Assembly (NCBI RefSeq): GCF_013201725.1
Contig: NZ_CP053835.1
Coordinates: forward strand, 2,666,001 to 2,730,000
Reading direction: 5' to 3'
DNA from: Arcobacter defluvii
GTDB taxonomy: Bacteria > Campylobacterota > Campylobacteria > Campylobacterales > Arcobacteraceae
Length of the DNA stretch: 64,000 nucleotides
This document shows, piece by piece, positions 7,990 to 16,172 of the stretch (its first letter is position 1; every line of letters starts with the position of its first letter). Under the pieces are notes generated by a model that did not search any database, had not been told where the DNA came from, and saw only the letters and a list, made by a program, of their open reading frames with translations. Made by a program: the position numbers and the translations under genes.

Positions 7990-9213
7990 ATGGCTATAGA
8001 AGTACAAAATACATTAGAACTAATTTCAAATATCAAAACAATTTTGAAATATGAAATTTTACCTATTGAAAATTGTTTATCAAGAATTTGTGCTAGCCAG
8101 ATAATCGCGACAAGTTTTTTACCAAAATATAATAATTCAGCAATGGACGGTTATGCAATTATTTATGAAGAGAAAAAAGAAGAATTAGAAATAATTGATA
8201 CTATTTTTGCAGGTGATAACAACAATACTTTGATAGAAAAAAACACTTGTATAAAAATAATGACAGGAGCAAAAATTCCTGAAAATACAACGGCTATTAT
8301 TCCAAAAGAAGATGTGGAAGAATTGCCCAACAATAAAATAAAAATTTTACAAAATATAAAAGAATTTCAACATATTAGATATATTGGAGAAGATATTAAA
8401 AAAGATGAAATTTTGATAGAAGAAGGTGAAGAAATAAATTTTTCTAAAATAACTCTTCTTGCAAGTCAAGGAATTTCTCATATAAAAGTTTATCAAAAAC
8501 CTAAAATTATTGTTTTTTCTAGTGGTGAAGAATTAAAACTTCATTATGAAAAAATAGAAGATTATCAGATTTACAATTCAAATACTCCAACTTTTATAGC
8601 AAGAGCAAAAGAGTTAGGTTGTGATGTTACATTTATAGGACAAGCAAAAGATACAATTAAAGCAATAAAAGAATTAATAACAAATTCGTTAGATGCAGAT
8701 TTAATTATAACTTCTGGTGGAGTTTCAGTAGGAGATGCAGATTTTACAAAAGAAGCATTTAAAGAACTAGATTTTGAAACTATTTTTGATGGTATAAAAA
8801 TAAAACCTGGCAAACCAACAGTTTTTGGCAAAATAAAAAACTCTTACATTCTAAATCTACCGGGTAATCCATTGGCTTCTGCTTTAATTTTTGAATTATT
8901 TGGAAAATTAATTATTCAAAAACTTTTAGGTTCAAAAAATATTTATCATAATTTTATTTTTGCTAAAATGGCAGAAGATTTTAAAACTAAAAAAGGAAGA
9001 ATTACTGTTTTACCAGGTTTTTTTGATGGTGAATATTTTAATATATCACAAAAAAGATCGCCAGGTATGGTTTCTACATTAAGCACTTCAAATTCAATCA
9101 TTGTAATAAACGATGACGTTGAAAAAATAAATAAAAATAGCATTATTAAAATATTACCAATAAATTGGAAATTTTTTACGGATAATAAAAAGGATTTTTT
9201 AACATATGAATAA
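7990..9213 (+). CDS. moeA: Molybdopterin molybdenumtransferase
   Basis: It inserts molybdate into adenylylated molybdopterin to finish molybdenum cofactor. The family signatures are all present: NSAMDGYA near residue 48, SGGVSVGD near 239 and the PGNP motif near 293, in the expected domain order, over 407 residues. No other moco gene is close. It heads an operon with queC, queD and queE and its end overlaps queC by 8 bp. Both pathways use GTP-derived chemistry, but the link here may be only genomic. AAGGATAAAT precedes the ATG. Confidence 0.95.
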   Translation: MAIEVQNTLELISNIKTILKYEILPIENCLSRICASQIIATSFLPKYNNSAMDGYAIIYEEKKEELEIIDTIFAGDNNNTLIEKNTCIKIMTGAKIPENTTAIIPKEDVEELPNNKIKILQNIKEFQHIRYIGEDIKKDEILIEEGEEINFSKITLLASQGISHIKVYQKPKIIVFSSGEELKLHYEKIEDYQIYNSNTPTFIARAKELGCDVTFIGQAKDTIKAIKELITNSLDADLIITSGGVSVGDADFTKEAFKELDFETIFDGIKIKPGKPTVFGKIKNSYILNLPGNPLASALIFELFGKLIIQKLLGSKNIYHNFIFAKMAEDFKTKKGRITVLPGFFDGEYFNISQKRSPGMVSTLSTSNSIIVINDDVEKINKNSIIKILPINWKFFTDNKKDFLTYE

Positions 9214-9892
9214 CAAAACAACTAAAAAAGCAATTTGTATTTTAAGTGGAGGTATGGATTCAACTCTTGCTTCTTATATTGCTAAAAAAGATGGATATGA
9301 AATAATTGCTGTTCATTTTAATTATGGACAAAGAACACAAAATAGAGAATTAAAAGCTTTTAGAGATATTTGTGATGATTTGGGAATTTTAGAAAAATAT
9401 GAAATTGATATTCCATTTTTCACTCAAATTGGTGCAAGTGCCTTAACTGATAAATCTATAGATGTTCCCACAAATGGATTAGAAGCAGGTGTTCCTATAA
9501 CTTACGTTCCATTTAGGAATGGAATTTTTCTTTCAATTACAGCTGCAATTGCAGAAAAAGAAAAAGCAACAGCAATGTATATTGGTGTTGTACAAGAAGA
9601 TAGTTCAGGATATCCAGATTGTACAGAAGAGTTTATAAATGATATTTCAAAAGCAATAAATCAAGGAACAAGAGAAGAAACTTCAATCGAAATAAAAACT
9701 CCATTAGTTCATTTATCAAAAGCGCAAATTGTTGAAGAAGCTTTGAAATTAAATGTTCCATTAATTCATACTTGGTCATGTTATAAAGAAGAAGATGAAG
9801 CCTGTGGGGTTTGTGATTCTTGTAGATTAAGATTAAATGGATTTAACTTAGCAAATCAAATTGATCCTATTACTTATAAGGTAAATTTATAA
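9206..9892 (+). CDS. queC: 7-cyano-7-deazaguanine (preQ0) synthase
   Basis: It converts 7-carboxy-7-deazaguanine to preQ0 with ATP and ammonia, in queuosine biosynthesis. The ATP pyrophosphatase PP-loop SGGMDS is at residues 14-19 and the zinc site is the C-terminal cluster CGVCDSC plus an upstream Cys in SCYKEE. Its 228 residues are normal. The ATG overlaps the moeA end by 8 bp and the stop overlaps the queD start by one base. The order queC-queD-queE gathers three consecutive preQ0 steps. Confidence 0.97.
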   Translation: MNNKTTKKAICILSGGMDSTLASYIAKKDGYEIIAVHFNYGQRTQNRELKAFRDICDDLGILEKYEIDIPFFTQIGASALTDKSIDVPTNGLEAGVPITYVPFRNGIFLSITAAIAEKEKATAMYIGVVQEDSSGYPDCTEEFINDISKAINQGTREETSIEIKTPLVHLSKAQIVEEALKLNVPLIHTWSCYKEEDEACGVCDSCRLRLNGFNLANQIDPITYKVNL

Positions 9893-10425
9893 TGATGTGG
9901 AAAATATCAAAAGAGTTTGATTTTTGTTATGGACACAGAGTTTGGTCTCAAACATTAGATGTAGAATTTTCGTTAGATGGATGTTTAAAATGTAGACATT
10001 TACATGGACATCAAGGAAAAATTTTAGTATATCTTGAAGCAACAAAACTTAATGATGGAATGGTTACAGATTTTAAACATCTAAATTGGTTTAAAGCTTT
10101 TTTAGATGATGTATTAGATCATAAATTTATTTTAGATATAAATGATCCTTTATTTTCAACTTTGCTTCCACACATAGACAAAAATGAATTAATTAAATAT
10201 GATGAAAATTATTATTTAGTAAATTTAACAAAATTCCAAAATCTAGAATCGCATATAAAAGAACTTTATGAAGGTTATGTAATAGTAAATTTTGTTCCTA
10301 CGAGTGAAAATTTATCCGCATGGTTTTTAAATATTGTTCAAAATAAAATGGAAAAATTAGGAATAAAAGTTTCTCATGTAGAATTTTTAGAAACTCCAAA
10401 AAGTAAAAGTACATTTTATGCTTGA
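9892..10425 (+). CDS. queD: 6-carboxy-5,6,7,8-tetrahydropterin synthase
   Basis: It turns dihydroneopterin triphosphate into 6-carboxytetrahydropterin. The zinc histidines are H15, H38 and H40 and the catalytic cysteine is C34 in the C-x3-HGH motif; C31 precedes it. At 177 residues it is longer than the 120-residue E. coli enzyme, with an insertion of roughly 50 residues in the middle (about 85-130). That longer form is seen in some other bacteria. It starts in a TAATG overlap with queC; Met2 is an equally possible start. Its end overlaps queE by 8 bp. Confidence 0.93.
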   Translation: MMWKISKEFDFCYGHRVWSQTLDVEFSLDGCLKCRHLHGHQGKILVYLEATKLNDGMVTDFKHLNWFKAFLDDVLDHKFILDINDPLFSTLLPHIDKNELIKYDENYYLVNLTKFQNLESHIKELYEGYVIVNFVPTSENLSAWFLNIVQNKMEKLGIKVSHVEFLETPKSKSTFYA

Positions 10426-11182
10426 AATAAATGAGATTTTTGGACCTACAATCCAAGGTGAAGGTAAATTAGTAGGTACACCTTCAATTTTTATAAGATT
10501 TGGAAAATGTAATTTTAAATGTGAAGGATTTGCTGTTGAATATGAAACTCCAAGTGGTATAAAAAAATGTGCTTGTGATTCGTATTTTGCCGTTGATACA
10601 GAATTTAAAGATACATGGACAAAATATAAAACTTATGAAGAAATAGTTAAAGAAGTAAATAAATTAATAAATAAATTCCCTTATAATTACAAAATAGATA
10701 TTGTAATAACTGGTGGAGAGCCACTACTATATTGGAATAAAGAAGAATTTCAGAAATTAATTAAGCATTATATAAATGAAGGTCATAAAGTTACTATTGA
10801 AACAAATGCTTCTTTAAACTTAAACTTTGAATATGACTACCAAAGAAATATTCTTTTTTCTATGAGCGTAAAATTAAGTAATTCATTAGAACCTTTAAAA
10901 AAAAGAATAAATAAAGAAACATTAACAAAAATTCTTACTAATTCAAATGATTCTTATTTAAAATTTGTAATTGGAAAAGATTTTTTAAATAATGCAAAAA
11001 ATGAAATAAAAGATATTTTAAATGGTATTCCAAAATGTGAAGTTTATTTAATGCCACTAGGTGATACAGCTGATGAAATAAATAAAAATTGTGAAGATGT
11101 AATAAATATGGCCATTGAAAATGGATATAAATATTGTGATAGATTACATATAAGAGTTTGGAATAATAAAAGAGGAGTTTAA
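10418..11182 (+). CDS. queE: 7-carboxy-7-deazaguanine synthase (radical SAM)
   Basis: A radical SAM enzyme that contracts the pterin ring to form the 7-deazaguanine skeleton. The first two cluster cysteines are C31 and C35, but the third place is shifted: C51 and C53 follow after about 15 residues, and the last is followed by Asp-Ser as in the canonical CxxxCxxCDT. So the 4Fe-4S loop has an insertion, a variation known among QueE proteins. The glycine-rich GGEP motif is near residue 105. Length is 254. No Shine-Dalgarno is seen; translation likely depends on coupling with queD, which it overlaps by 8 bp. Confidence 0.92.
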   Translation: MLEINEIFGPTIQGEGKLVGTPSIFIRFGKCNFKCEGFAVEYETPSGIKKCACDSYFAVDTEFKDTWTKYKTYEEIVKEVNKLINKFPYNYKIDIVITGGEPLLYWNKEEFQKLIKHYINEGHKVTIETNASLNLNFEYDYQRNILFSMSVKLSNSLEPLKKRINKETLTKILTNSNDSYLKFVIGKDFLNNAKNEIKDILNGIPKCEVYLMPLGDTADEINKNCEDVINMAIENGYKYCDRLHIRVWNNKRGV

Positions 11183-11188
11183 ACTCCT
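11173..11188 (+). terminator. Palindrome at the queE stop, weak terminator candidate
   Basis: A perfect 16 bp palindrome (AGGAG, six central bases, CTCCT) contains the queE stop codon. Only five pairs can form with a sensible loop, and the following bases are AT-rich without a clean T-run, so termination here is uncertain. Confidence 0.35.
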
Positions 11189-11210
11189 AATATATTTATT
11201 TGTAAATTAT

Positions 11211-11219
11211 TGCTATAAT
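11211..11219 (+). promoter_or_regulatory. Extended -10 promoter for fabG
   Basis: TGCTATAAT, a perfect extended -10 element, 31 bp upstream of the fabG ATG. No -35 consensus at the usual distance. Confidence 0.65.
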
Positions 11220-11250
11220 ATATAGTTTATGTAAAAATAAAAGGATTAAA

Positions 11251-11994
11251 ATGAAATTTTCAGGTTCTAATGTATTAGTTACAGGTGCAAGTAGAGGAAT
11301 TGGGGCAGAAATAGCAAAAACACTTGCAAATTTTGGACTAAAAGTTTGGATTAATTACAGAAGTGGAGCTGAAGCTGCTGAAAAAATCAAAAATGATATT
11401 GAAATAGCAGGCGGAAAAGCAGCTATTATTAAAGCAGATGTGACTAATGAAGAAGAGTTTTCAAATGCAATTAAAACAATTGTTGACGCAGATGGAGAAT
11501 TATCTTATTTAGTTAATAATGCAGGTATTACAAAAGATAAATTAGCCTTAAGAATGAGTGTTGCTGATTTTAATGATGTAATAAATGCAAATTTAACTTC
11601 TGCATTTATTGGTTGTAGAGAAGCTTTAAAGGTAATGGGGAAAAAAAGATTTGGTTCAGTTGTTAATATCTCTTCAATTGTTGGAGAAATGGGAAATCCT
11701 GGACAAACTAATTATTCAGCATCAAAAGGTGGACTAAATGCCATGACTAAATCTTTTGCAAAAGAAGCTGCAGCTAGAAGTATTAGATATAATGCTGTAA
11801 CTCCTGGATTTATTCAAACAGATATGACTCATGAATTAAAAGAAGAAATAAAAGCAGAATATGAAAAAAACATTCCTCTTTCAAGATTTGGTCAACCAAG
11901 AGAAATCGCTGATGCTGTCGCATTTTTATTAAGTGATCATTCTTCATATATTACAGGAGAAATACTAAAAGTTAATGGTGGATTATACGTTTAA
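11251..11994 (+). CDS. fabG: 3-oxoacyl-ACP reductase
   Basis: It reduces 3-oxoacyl-ACP with NADPH in type II fatty acid elongation. The nucleotide-binding motif TGASRGIG is at residues 11-18, the NNAG motif near 89-92, and the catalytic Ser...Tyr-x3-Lys (YSASKGG) near 150. Its 247 residues match FabG. It is the first gene of a fatty-acid block with acpP, fabF and accA, each separated by its own hairpin and, for acpP, a promoter. AAGGATTAAA precedes the ATG. Confidence 0.96.
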   Translation: MKFSGSNVLVTGASRGIGAEIAKTLANFGLKVWINYRSGAEAAEKIKNDIEIAGGKAAIIKADVTNEEEFSNAIKTIVDADGELSYLVNNAGITKDKLALRMSVADFNDVINANLTSAFIGCREALKVMGKKRFGSVVNISSIVGEMGNPGQTNYSASKGGLNAMTKSFAKEAAARSIRYNAVTPGFIQTDMTHELKEEIKAEYEKNIPLSRFGQPREIADAVAFLLSDHSSYITGEILKVNGGLYV

Positions 11995-12025
11995 TATTTT
12001 ATTAAAAAGTTTAAATATATAATTT

Positions 12026-12049
12026 AAAAGAGTTTTTAAAAACTTTTTT
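12026..12049 (+). terminator. fabG terminator overlapping the acpP promoter
   Basis: A 14 bp palindrome of AGTTTTT/AAAAACT flanked by AAAA and a T-run. Its T-run ends at the extended -10 of acpP, so the terminator and the next promoter share bases. Confidence 0.55.
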
Positions 12050-12057
12050 GTTATAAT
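12049..12057 (+). promoter_or_regulatory. Extended -10 promoter for acpP
   Basis: TGT followed by TATAAT, 31 bp before the acpP ATG. A strong promoter is expected because acyl carrier protein is needed in large amounts. Confidence 0.65.
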
Positions 12058-12087
12058 ACAAAGATAAATTTATAAAAGGAAATAAAT

Positions 12088-12318
12088 ATGGCATTATTAG
12101 ATGATGTAAAAGCAGTAGTTGTTGAGCAATTAGATTGTGATCCAGCAGAAGTAAAAGAAGATTCAAAATTCATTGAAGATTTAGGTGCTGATTCACTAGA
12201 TGTAGTTGAACTTGTTATGGCTTTAGAAGAGAAATTTGACATTGAAATCCCAGATGAAGATGCTGAAAAAATCTTAACTGTTGCTGATGCTATAAAATAC
12301 ATCGAAAATAACGCGTAA
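12088..12318 (+). CDS. acpP: Acyl carrier protein
   Basis: A 76-residue acidic carrier of growing acyl chains. The phosphopantetheine attachment serine is S36 in the GADSLD motif. Composition (rich in Asp and Glu) and length are typical. It is preceded by AAAGGAAATAA and has its own promoter and terminator, between fabG and fabF, the usual arrangement for the fatty acid synthesis cluster. An open frame on the opposite strand is a shadow. Confidence 0.98.
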   Translation: MALLDDVKAVVVEQLDCDPAEVKEDSKFIEDLGADSLDVVELVMALEEKFDIEIPDEDAEKILTVADAIKYIENNA

Positions 12319-12329
12319 TTTATACGCTT

Positions 12330-12356
12330 TAAATAGAAGATAACCTCTTCTATTTA
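12330..12356 (+). terminator. acpP terminator
   Basis: An 11 bp perfect stem (12330-12340 with 12346-12356) and 5-base loop, 12 bp after the acpP stop. The tail is AT-rich with only short T-runs, so partial read-through into fabF is possible. Confidence 0.6.
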
Positions 12357-12424
12357 TATTTAAACTATTGAGTTTTTTGTAAAAAGATTGAATAATTCAA
12401 ATAATTAACATGGAGCATATTTAA

Positions 12425-13684
12425 ATGAGAAGAGTTGTTGTAACAGGTATAGGTACTATTAATTCAACAGGACATAACGTAAAAGATTCTTTCGAAGCAG
12501 TTGTGAATGGAGTTTGTGGTATAGATACTATAACACTATTTGATGCAAGTGATTTCTCAGTTCAGATAGCTGGAGAAGTAAAAGATTTTGATCCAACTAC
12601 AGTTATGGATAAAAAAGAAGTTAAAAAAGCTGATAGATTTATACAACTAGGTATAAAAGCAGCGCTTGAAGCTATGATTGATTCAGGATATGTAACACAA
12701 GAAAATAAAAAAGTTGACTCATCAATTGCTGAAAGATTTGGTATTATTTCTGGTTCAGGTATTGGAGGATTATCAACAATTGAAAAAAACTCAGTAGTTT
12801 GTGAAACAAAAGGTTCAAGAAAAATATCACCATTTTTCATTCCTTCTTCTTTAGCAAATATGTTAAGTGGATTTATTTCTATTGAACATAATCTAAAAGG
12901 TCCTTCATTAGCTCATGTTACAGCTTGTGCAGCTTCTACTCATGCATTAAATGATGGTGTTAAAACTATTATGTTAAATGGTGCAGATAGAATTTTAGTT
13001 GTTGGTGCAGAAAGTGCAATTTGTGGTGCAGGAGTTGGTGGATTTGCTGCAATGAAAGCATTATCAACAAGAAATAATGAACCTAAAAAATCTTCAAGAC
13101 CTTTTGATAAAGACAGAGATGGTTTTGTTATGGGAGAAGGTGCTGGGGCACTTGTAATTGAAGACTTAGAATCTGCATTAGCAAGAGATGCAAAAATTTA
13201 TTGTGAAATTATTGGATTTGGAGAGTCAGGTGATGCAAATCATATTACTTCTCCTGTTGTAGATGGTCCACTAAGAGCAATGAAAGCTGCATTTGAAATG
13301 GTTAAGAATATTACGGGAGAGTATCCAAAAATTGATTATATTAATGCACATGGTACATCAACTCCTGTTGGAGATAAAAATGAAACGGCAGCAATTAAAG
13401 AATTATTTGGTGGAAAAGAAAAGTGTCCTCCAGTTTCTTCAACAAAAGGACAAATTGGTCATTGTTTAGGTGCAGCTGGTGCTATTGAAGCTATTATGGC
13501 TATAAAAGCATTAAATGATGGTATTATTCCTCCAACAATTAATGTTGATGATCAAGACCCTGATTGTGATATAGATATTGTACCTAACATTGCAAGAAAA
13601 GCTGAATTAACTACTGTAATGAGTAATAATTTTGGTTTTGGTGGAACAAACGGTTCTGTTATTTTTAAAAAGTATATTAAATAA
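12425..13684 (+). CDS. fabF: 3-oxoacyl-ACP synthase II
   Basis: It condenses malonyl-ACP with acyl-ACP. The active-site cysteine is C168 in the TACAAS motif, and the two catalytic histidines are in NAHGTSTPVGD and GHCLGAAGA; the C-terminal NNFGFGGTN loop is intact. At 419 residues it is a full-length KAS II. It lies 106 bp after acpP with GGAG nine bases upstream of the ATG. A strong intrinsic terminator follows. Confidence 0.97.
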   Translation: MRRVVVTGIGTINSTGHNVKDSFEAVVNGVCGIDTITLFDASDFSVQIAGEVKDFDPTTVMDKKEVKKADRFIQLGIKAALEAMIDSGYVTQENKKVDSSIAERFGIISGSGIGGLSTIEKNSVVCETKGSRKISPFFIPSSLANMLSGFISIEHNLKGPSLAHVTACAASTHALNDGVKTIMLNGADRILVVGAESAICGAGVGGFAAMKALSTRNNEPKKSSRPFDKDRDGFVMGEGAGALVIEDLESALARDAKIYCEIIGFGESGDANHITSPVVDGPLRAMKAAFEMVKNITGEYPKIDYINAHGTSTPVGDKNETAAIKELFGGKEKCPPVSSTKGQIGHCLGAAGAIEAIMAIKALNDGIIPPTINVDDQDPDCDIDIVPNIARKAELTTVMSNNFGFGGTNGSVIFKKYIK

Positions 13685-13705
13685 ATTTAAACAAACCTAA
13701 CTATT

Positions 13706-13739
13706 AAAGAGCTAATTTAAAATTGGCTCTTTTTTTTTT
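13706..13739 (+). terminator. Strong terminator between fabF and accA
   Basis: A 12 bp stem (13706-13717 with 13721-13732, one T:G pair) is followed by an unbroken run of nine or more T. Its T-run touches the accA Shine-Dalgarno, only about 11 bp before the accA start, so accA expression must depend on read-through or on a promoter inside fabF or the hairpin. Confidence 0.85.
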
Positions 13740-13750
13740 AAGGAAAAACT

Positions 13751-14692
13751 TTGGCAGCTTACTTAGAATTTGAAGATAAAATCAAAAAAATTGAAGAAGA
13801 TATAATAATTGCTAAAACTAAAGCTGATGAACATGCAGTAGAGATTTTAGAAAAAAAATTAGAAAAAGAAGTTGAAAAAACTTTTAAAAACTTAAATGAC
13901 TATCAGAAATTACAACTTGCTCGTCATCCAGATAGACCCTATGCATTAGATTATATTTCTGGATTATTAACAGACTCTTATGAAATTCATGGTGATAGAC
14001 ATTATGTTGATGATCATGCAATAGTATGTTATCTTGGATATATTGGAACACAGAAAGTATTAGTTATTGGAGAACAAAAAGGAAGAGGAACAAAAGATAA
14101 ACTTTTCAGAAATTTTGGTATGCCAAGTCCTGAAGGATATAGAAAAGCATTAAGAGCTGCAAAAATGGCAGATAAATTTCAAATTCCTATATTATTATTA
14201 GTTGATACTCCAGGTGCATATCCAGGAATTGGTGCAGAAGAAAGAAATCAAAGTGAAGCAATTGCTAAAAATCTTTATGAATTTGCTGACTTAACTACAC
14301 CAACTATTTCTGTTGTAATAGGAGAAGGTGGTTCAGGAGGAGCATTAGCAATATCAGTTGCAGATAAACTTGCAATGATGAGATATTCAGTATATGCAGT
14401 TATTTCACCAGAAGGTTGTAGCGCAATTTTATGGAATGATCCTGCAAAAGTTGAAACAGCAGCAAATGCACTAAAAATAACAGCAGAAAATCTAAAAGAT
14501 TTAAATTTAATTGATGATGTTATAAATGAACCACTAATTGGTGCACATAGACAAAGAGATGAAGCAATATTAGCTCTAAAAGAGTATTTTTTAACTTCTT
14601 TAGAAGAATTACAAAAATTAACTCCAGCGCAAAGATCTCAAAAAAAATATGAAAAAATAATGAACTTAGGTTCTTTTCAAGAAGAAAAATAA
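13751..14692 (+). CDS. accA: Acetyl-CoA carboxylase carboxyltransferase, alpha subunit
   Basis: With AccD it transfers the carboxyl group from biotin to acetyl-CoA to give malonyl-CoA. The sequence has the long N-terminal helical part followed by the crotonase-like carboxyltransferase domain (for example ERNQSEAIA and [10 protein letters not shown]). At 313 residues it is a standard AccA. The start is TTG, supported by AAGGA six bases upstream and by the conserved N-terminus; no in-frame ATG is near. It sits immediately after the fabF terminator, an odd place for an essential gene. Confidence 0.95.
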   Translation: MAAYLEFEDKIKKIEEDIIIAKTKADEHAVEILEKKLEKEVEKTFKNLNDYQKLQLARHPDRPYALDYISGLLTDSYEIHGDRHYVDDHAIVCYLGYIGTQKVLVIGEQKGRGTKDKLFRNFGMPSPEGYRKALRAAKMADKFQIPILLLVDTPGAYPGIGAEERNQSEAIAKNLYEFADLTTPTISVVIGEGGSGGALAISVADKLAMMRYSVYAVISPEGCSAILWNDPAKVETAANALKITAENLKDLNLIDDVINEPLIGAHRQRDEAILALKEYFLTSLEELQKLTPAQRSQKKYEKIMNLGSFQEEK

Positions 14693-14693
14693 C

Positions 14694-14721
14694 ATAGACA
14701 AGAATTACATATCTTGTCTAT
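14694..14721. terminator. Shared hairpin between accA and the HIT gene
   Basis: A 10 bp stem (14694-14703 with 14712-14721) around an 8-base loop that contains the stop codon of the minus-strand HIT gene. The T-rich tail is on the minus strand, so it best fits termination of the HIT transcript. Confidence 0.5.
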
Positions 14722-15049
14722 CTCTTACAAGCCTTCCAACTGGCTCTCCTCCAATTAAATGAAAATGTAAATGATGTACTTCTTGTCCACCATCTTTACC
14801 AATATTTGTAATTAATCTATAACCACTCTCTTTTACATCTAGTTTTAAAGCAACTTTTTGGATAAATTCAGTCATACCAGACATAATATTTGGGGGAATA
14901 ACGTCAAATGAATCGTAATGCTCTTTTGGAATAATTAAAACATGAATTTTTCTTGTTGGATTAATATCATTAAATGCTAAAAAATTTTCATCTTCTAAAA
15001 TAGTCTGATTTGGTATTTCACCTTTTACAATTTTACAGAATATACACAT
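14705..15049 (-). CDS. HIT family nucleotide-binding protein (HinT-like)
   Basis: A 114-residue purine nucleoside phosphoramidase-type protein. The histidine triad is HLHFHL near residues 95-100, and an N-terminal CIFC pair, as in zinc-binding HinT members, opens the protein. It likely hydrolyses AMP-linked phosphoramidates, though physiological substrates of HIT proteins are not well defined. It is divergent from pheS, as I recall for Campylobacter. AAGGAAAAAG stands before the ATG. Confidence 0.92.
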   Translation of the reverse strand: MCIFCKIVKGEIPNQTILEDENFLAFNDINPTRKIHVLIIPKEHYDSFDVIPPNIMSGMTEFIQKVALKLDVKESGYRLITNIGKDGGQEVHHLHFHLIGGEPVGRLVRDRQDM

Positions 15050-15108
15050 TCTTTTTCCTTGAAATTAAATAGTAAAATATTATAACCAAACTCTAATAAA
15101 TCTTTAAG

Positions 15109-15114
15109 TATAAT
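15109..15114 (+). promoter_or_regulatory. -10 box for the pheST operon
   Basis: TATAAT preceded by AAG, 65 bp before the pheS start, leaving a leader of about 60 nt. I see no attenuator peptide with a run of Phe codons in it. Confidence 0.55.
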
Positions 15115-15179
15115 CCCAAAAATACAGATACAAATAATTTAAATCAACAATAATTATTTATATATTTAGGGAGAAAAAA

Positions 15180-16172
15180 GTGACACAGTGGATTGAAAAA
15201 ATTGCCAATGCAGCTTCACTTGAAGAGTTAGAAAATTTAAGAATTGATACTTTAGGTAAAAAAGGTATTTTAACTTTAGAATTTGCTAAAATGAAAAGTG
15301 TACCAAACGAAGAAAAAAAAATTTTTGCAGAAAATTTAAATAAACAAAAAAGCCTAATAACAGAAGCTTTAGAAACAAAAAAAATTGTTTTAGAAAAAGA
15401 AGCTTTAAATAAAAAATTAGAAAAAGAAAAAATTGATGTAACAAGATTTAATAATGAATTATCTTGTGGAGCAACTCATCCTGTTGTTGAAACTATGGAT
15501 AGAATAATTAGATATTTTCAAAATTTAAATTTTGCAGTAGAAGAAGGTCCTTTAGTTGAAGATGATTTTCATAATTTTGAAGCTTTAAATTTACCTAAAT
15601 ATCATCCAGCTAGAGATATGCAAGATACATTTTATAATAAAGATTACACATTATTAAGAACTCATACTTCTCCTGTACAAATTAGAACAATGTTAAGCCA
15701 AAAAACTCCTATTAGAATGATTGCGCCAGGAACTGTATTTAGAAGAGATTTTGATATTACACATACACCAATGTTTCATCAAATTGAAGCGTTAGTTGTA
15801 GATGAGGCAGATAAAGTTTCATTTGCAAATTTAAAGCATGTTTTAGTTGAATTTTTACAGCATATGTTTGGAGATGTTGAAGTTAGATTTAGACCTTCAT
15901 TTTTCCCATTTACAGAACCAAGTGCAGAAGTTGATATTTCTTGTGTATTTTGTAAAGGAGAAGGTTGTAGAGTTTGTTCACATACAGGTTGGCTTGAAGT
16001 ATTAGGATGTGGTGTTGTCGATGAAAATGTCTTCAAAGCTGTTGGCTATGAAAATAAATCAGGTTATGCTTTTGGATTAGGTATAGAAAGATTTGCAATG
16101 CTAATTCACAATATTGGAGATTTAAGATCACTATTTGAAAGTGATACAAGATTATTAGGACAATTCAAATGA
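15180..16172 (+). CDS. pheS: Phenylalanyl-tRNA synthetase, alpha subunit
   Basis: Catalytic subunit of the alpha2beta2 enzyme that charges tRNA-Phe. The N-terminal coiled-coil arm (residues 1-90) is followed by the class II core with the motif 2 region ([15 protein letters not shown]) and motif 3 (GLGIERFAM). [17 protein letters not shown] cysteine cluster near 260-275 is present, as in many bacterial PheS. The start codon is GTG, with AGGGAG upstream and no better ATG. Its end overlaps pheT by 4 bp (ATGA). Confidence 0.97.
   Translation: MTQWIEKIANAASLEELENLRIDTLGKKGILTLEFAKMKSVPNEEKKIFAENLNKQKSLITEALETKKIVLEKEALNKKLEKEKIDVTRFNNELSCGATHPVVETMDRIIRYFQNLNFAVEEGPLVEDDFHNFEALNLPKYHPARDMQDTFYNKDYTLLRTHTSPVQIRTMLSQKTPIRMIAPGTVFRRDFDITHTPMFHQIEALVVDEADKVSFANLKHVLVEFLQHMFGDVEVRFRPSFFPFTEPSAEVDISCVFCKGEGCRVCSHTGWLEVLGCGVVDENVFKAVGYENKSGYAFGLGIERFAMLIHNIGDLRSLFESDTRLLGQFK

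Noticed and set aside
12051-12302. Minus-strand open frame opposite acpP
   Set aside because: Serine-rich antisense shadow of a certain gene.
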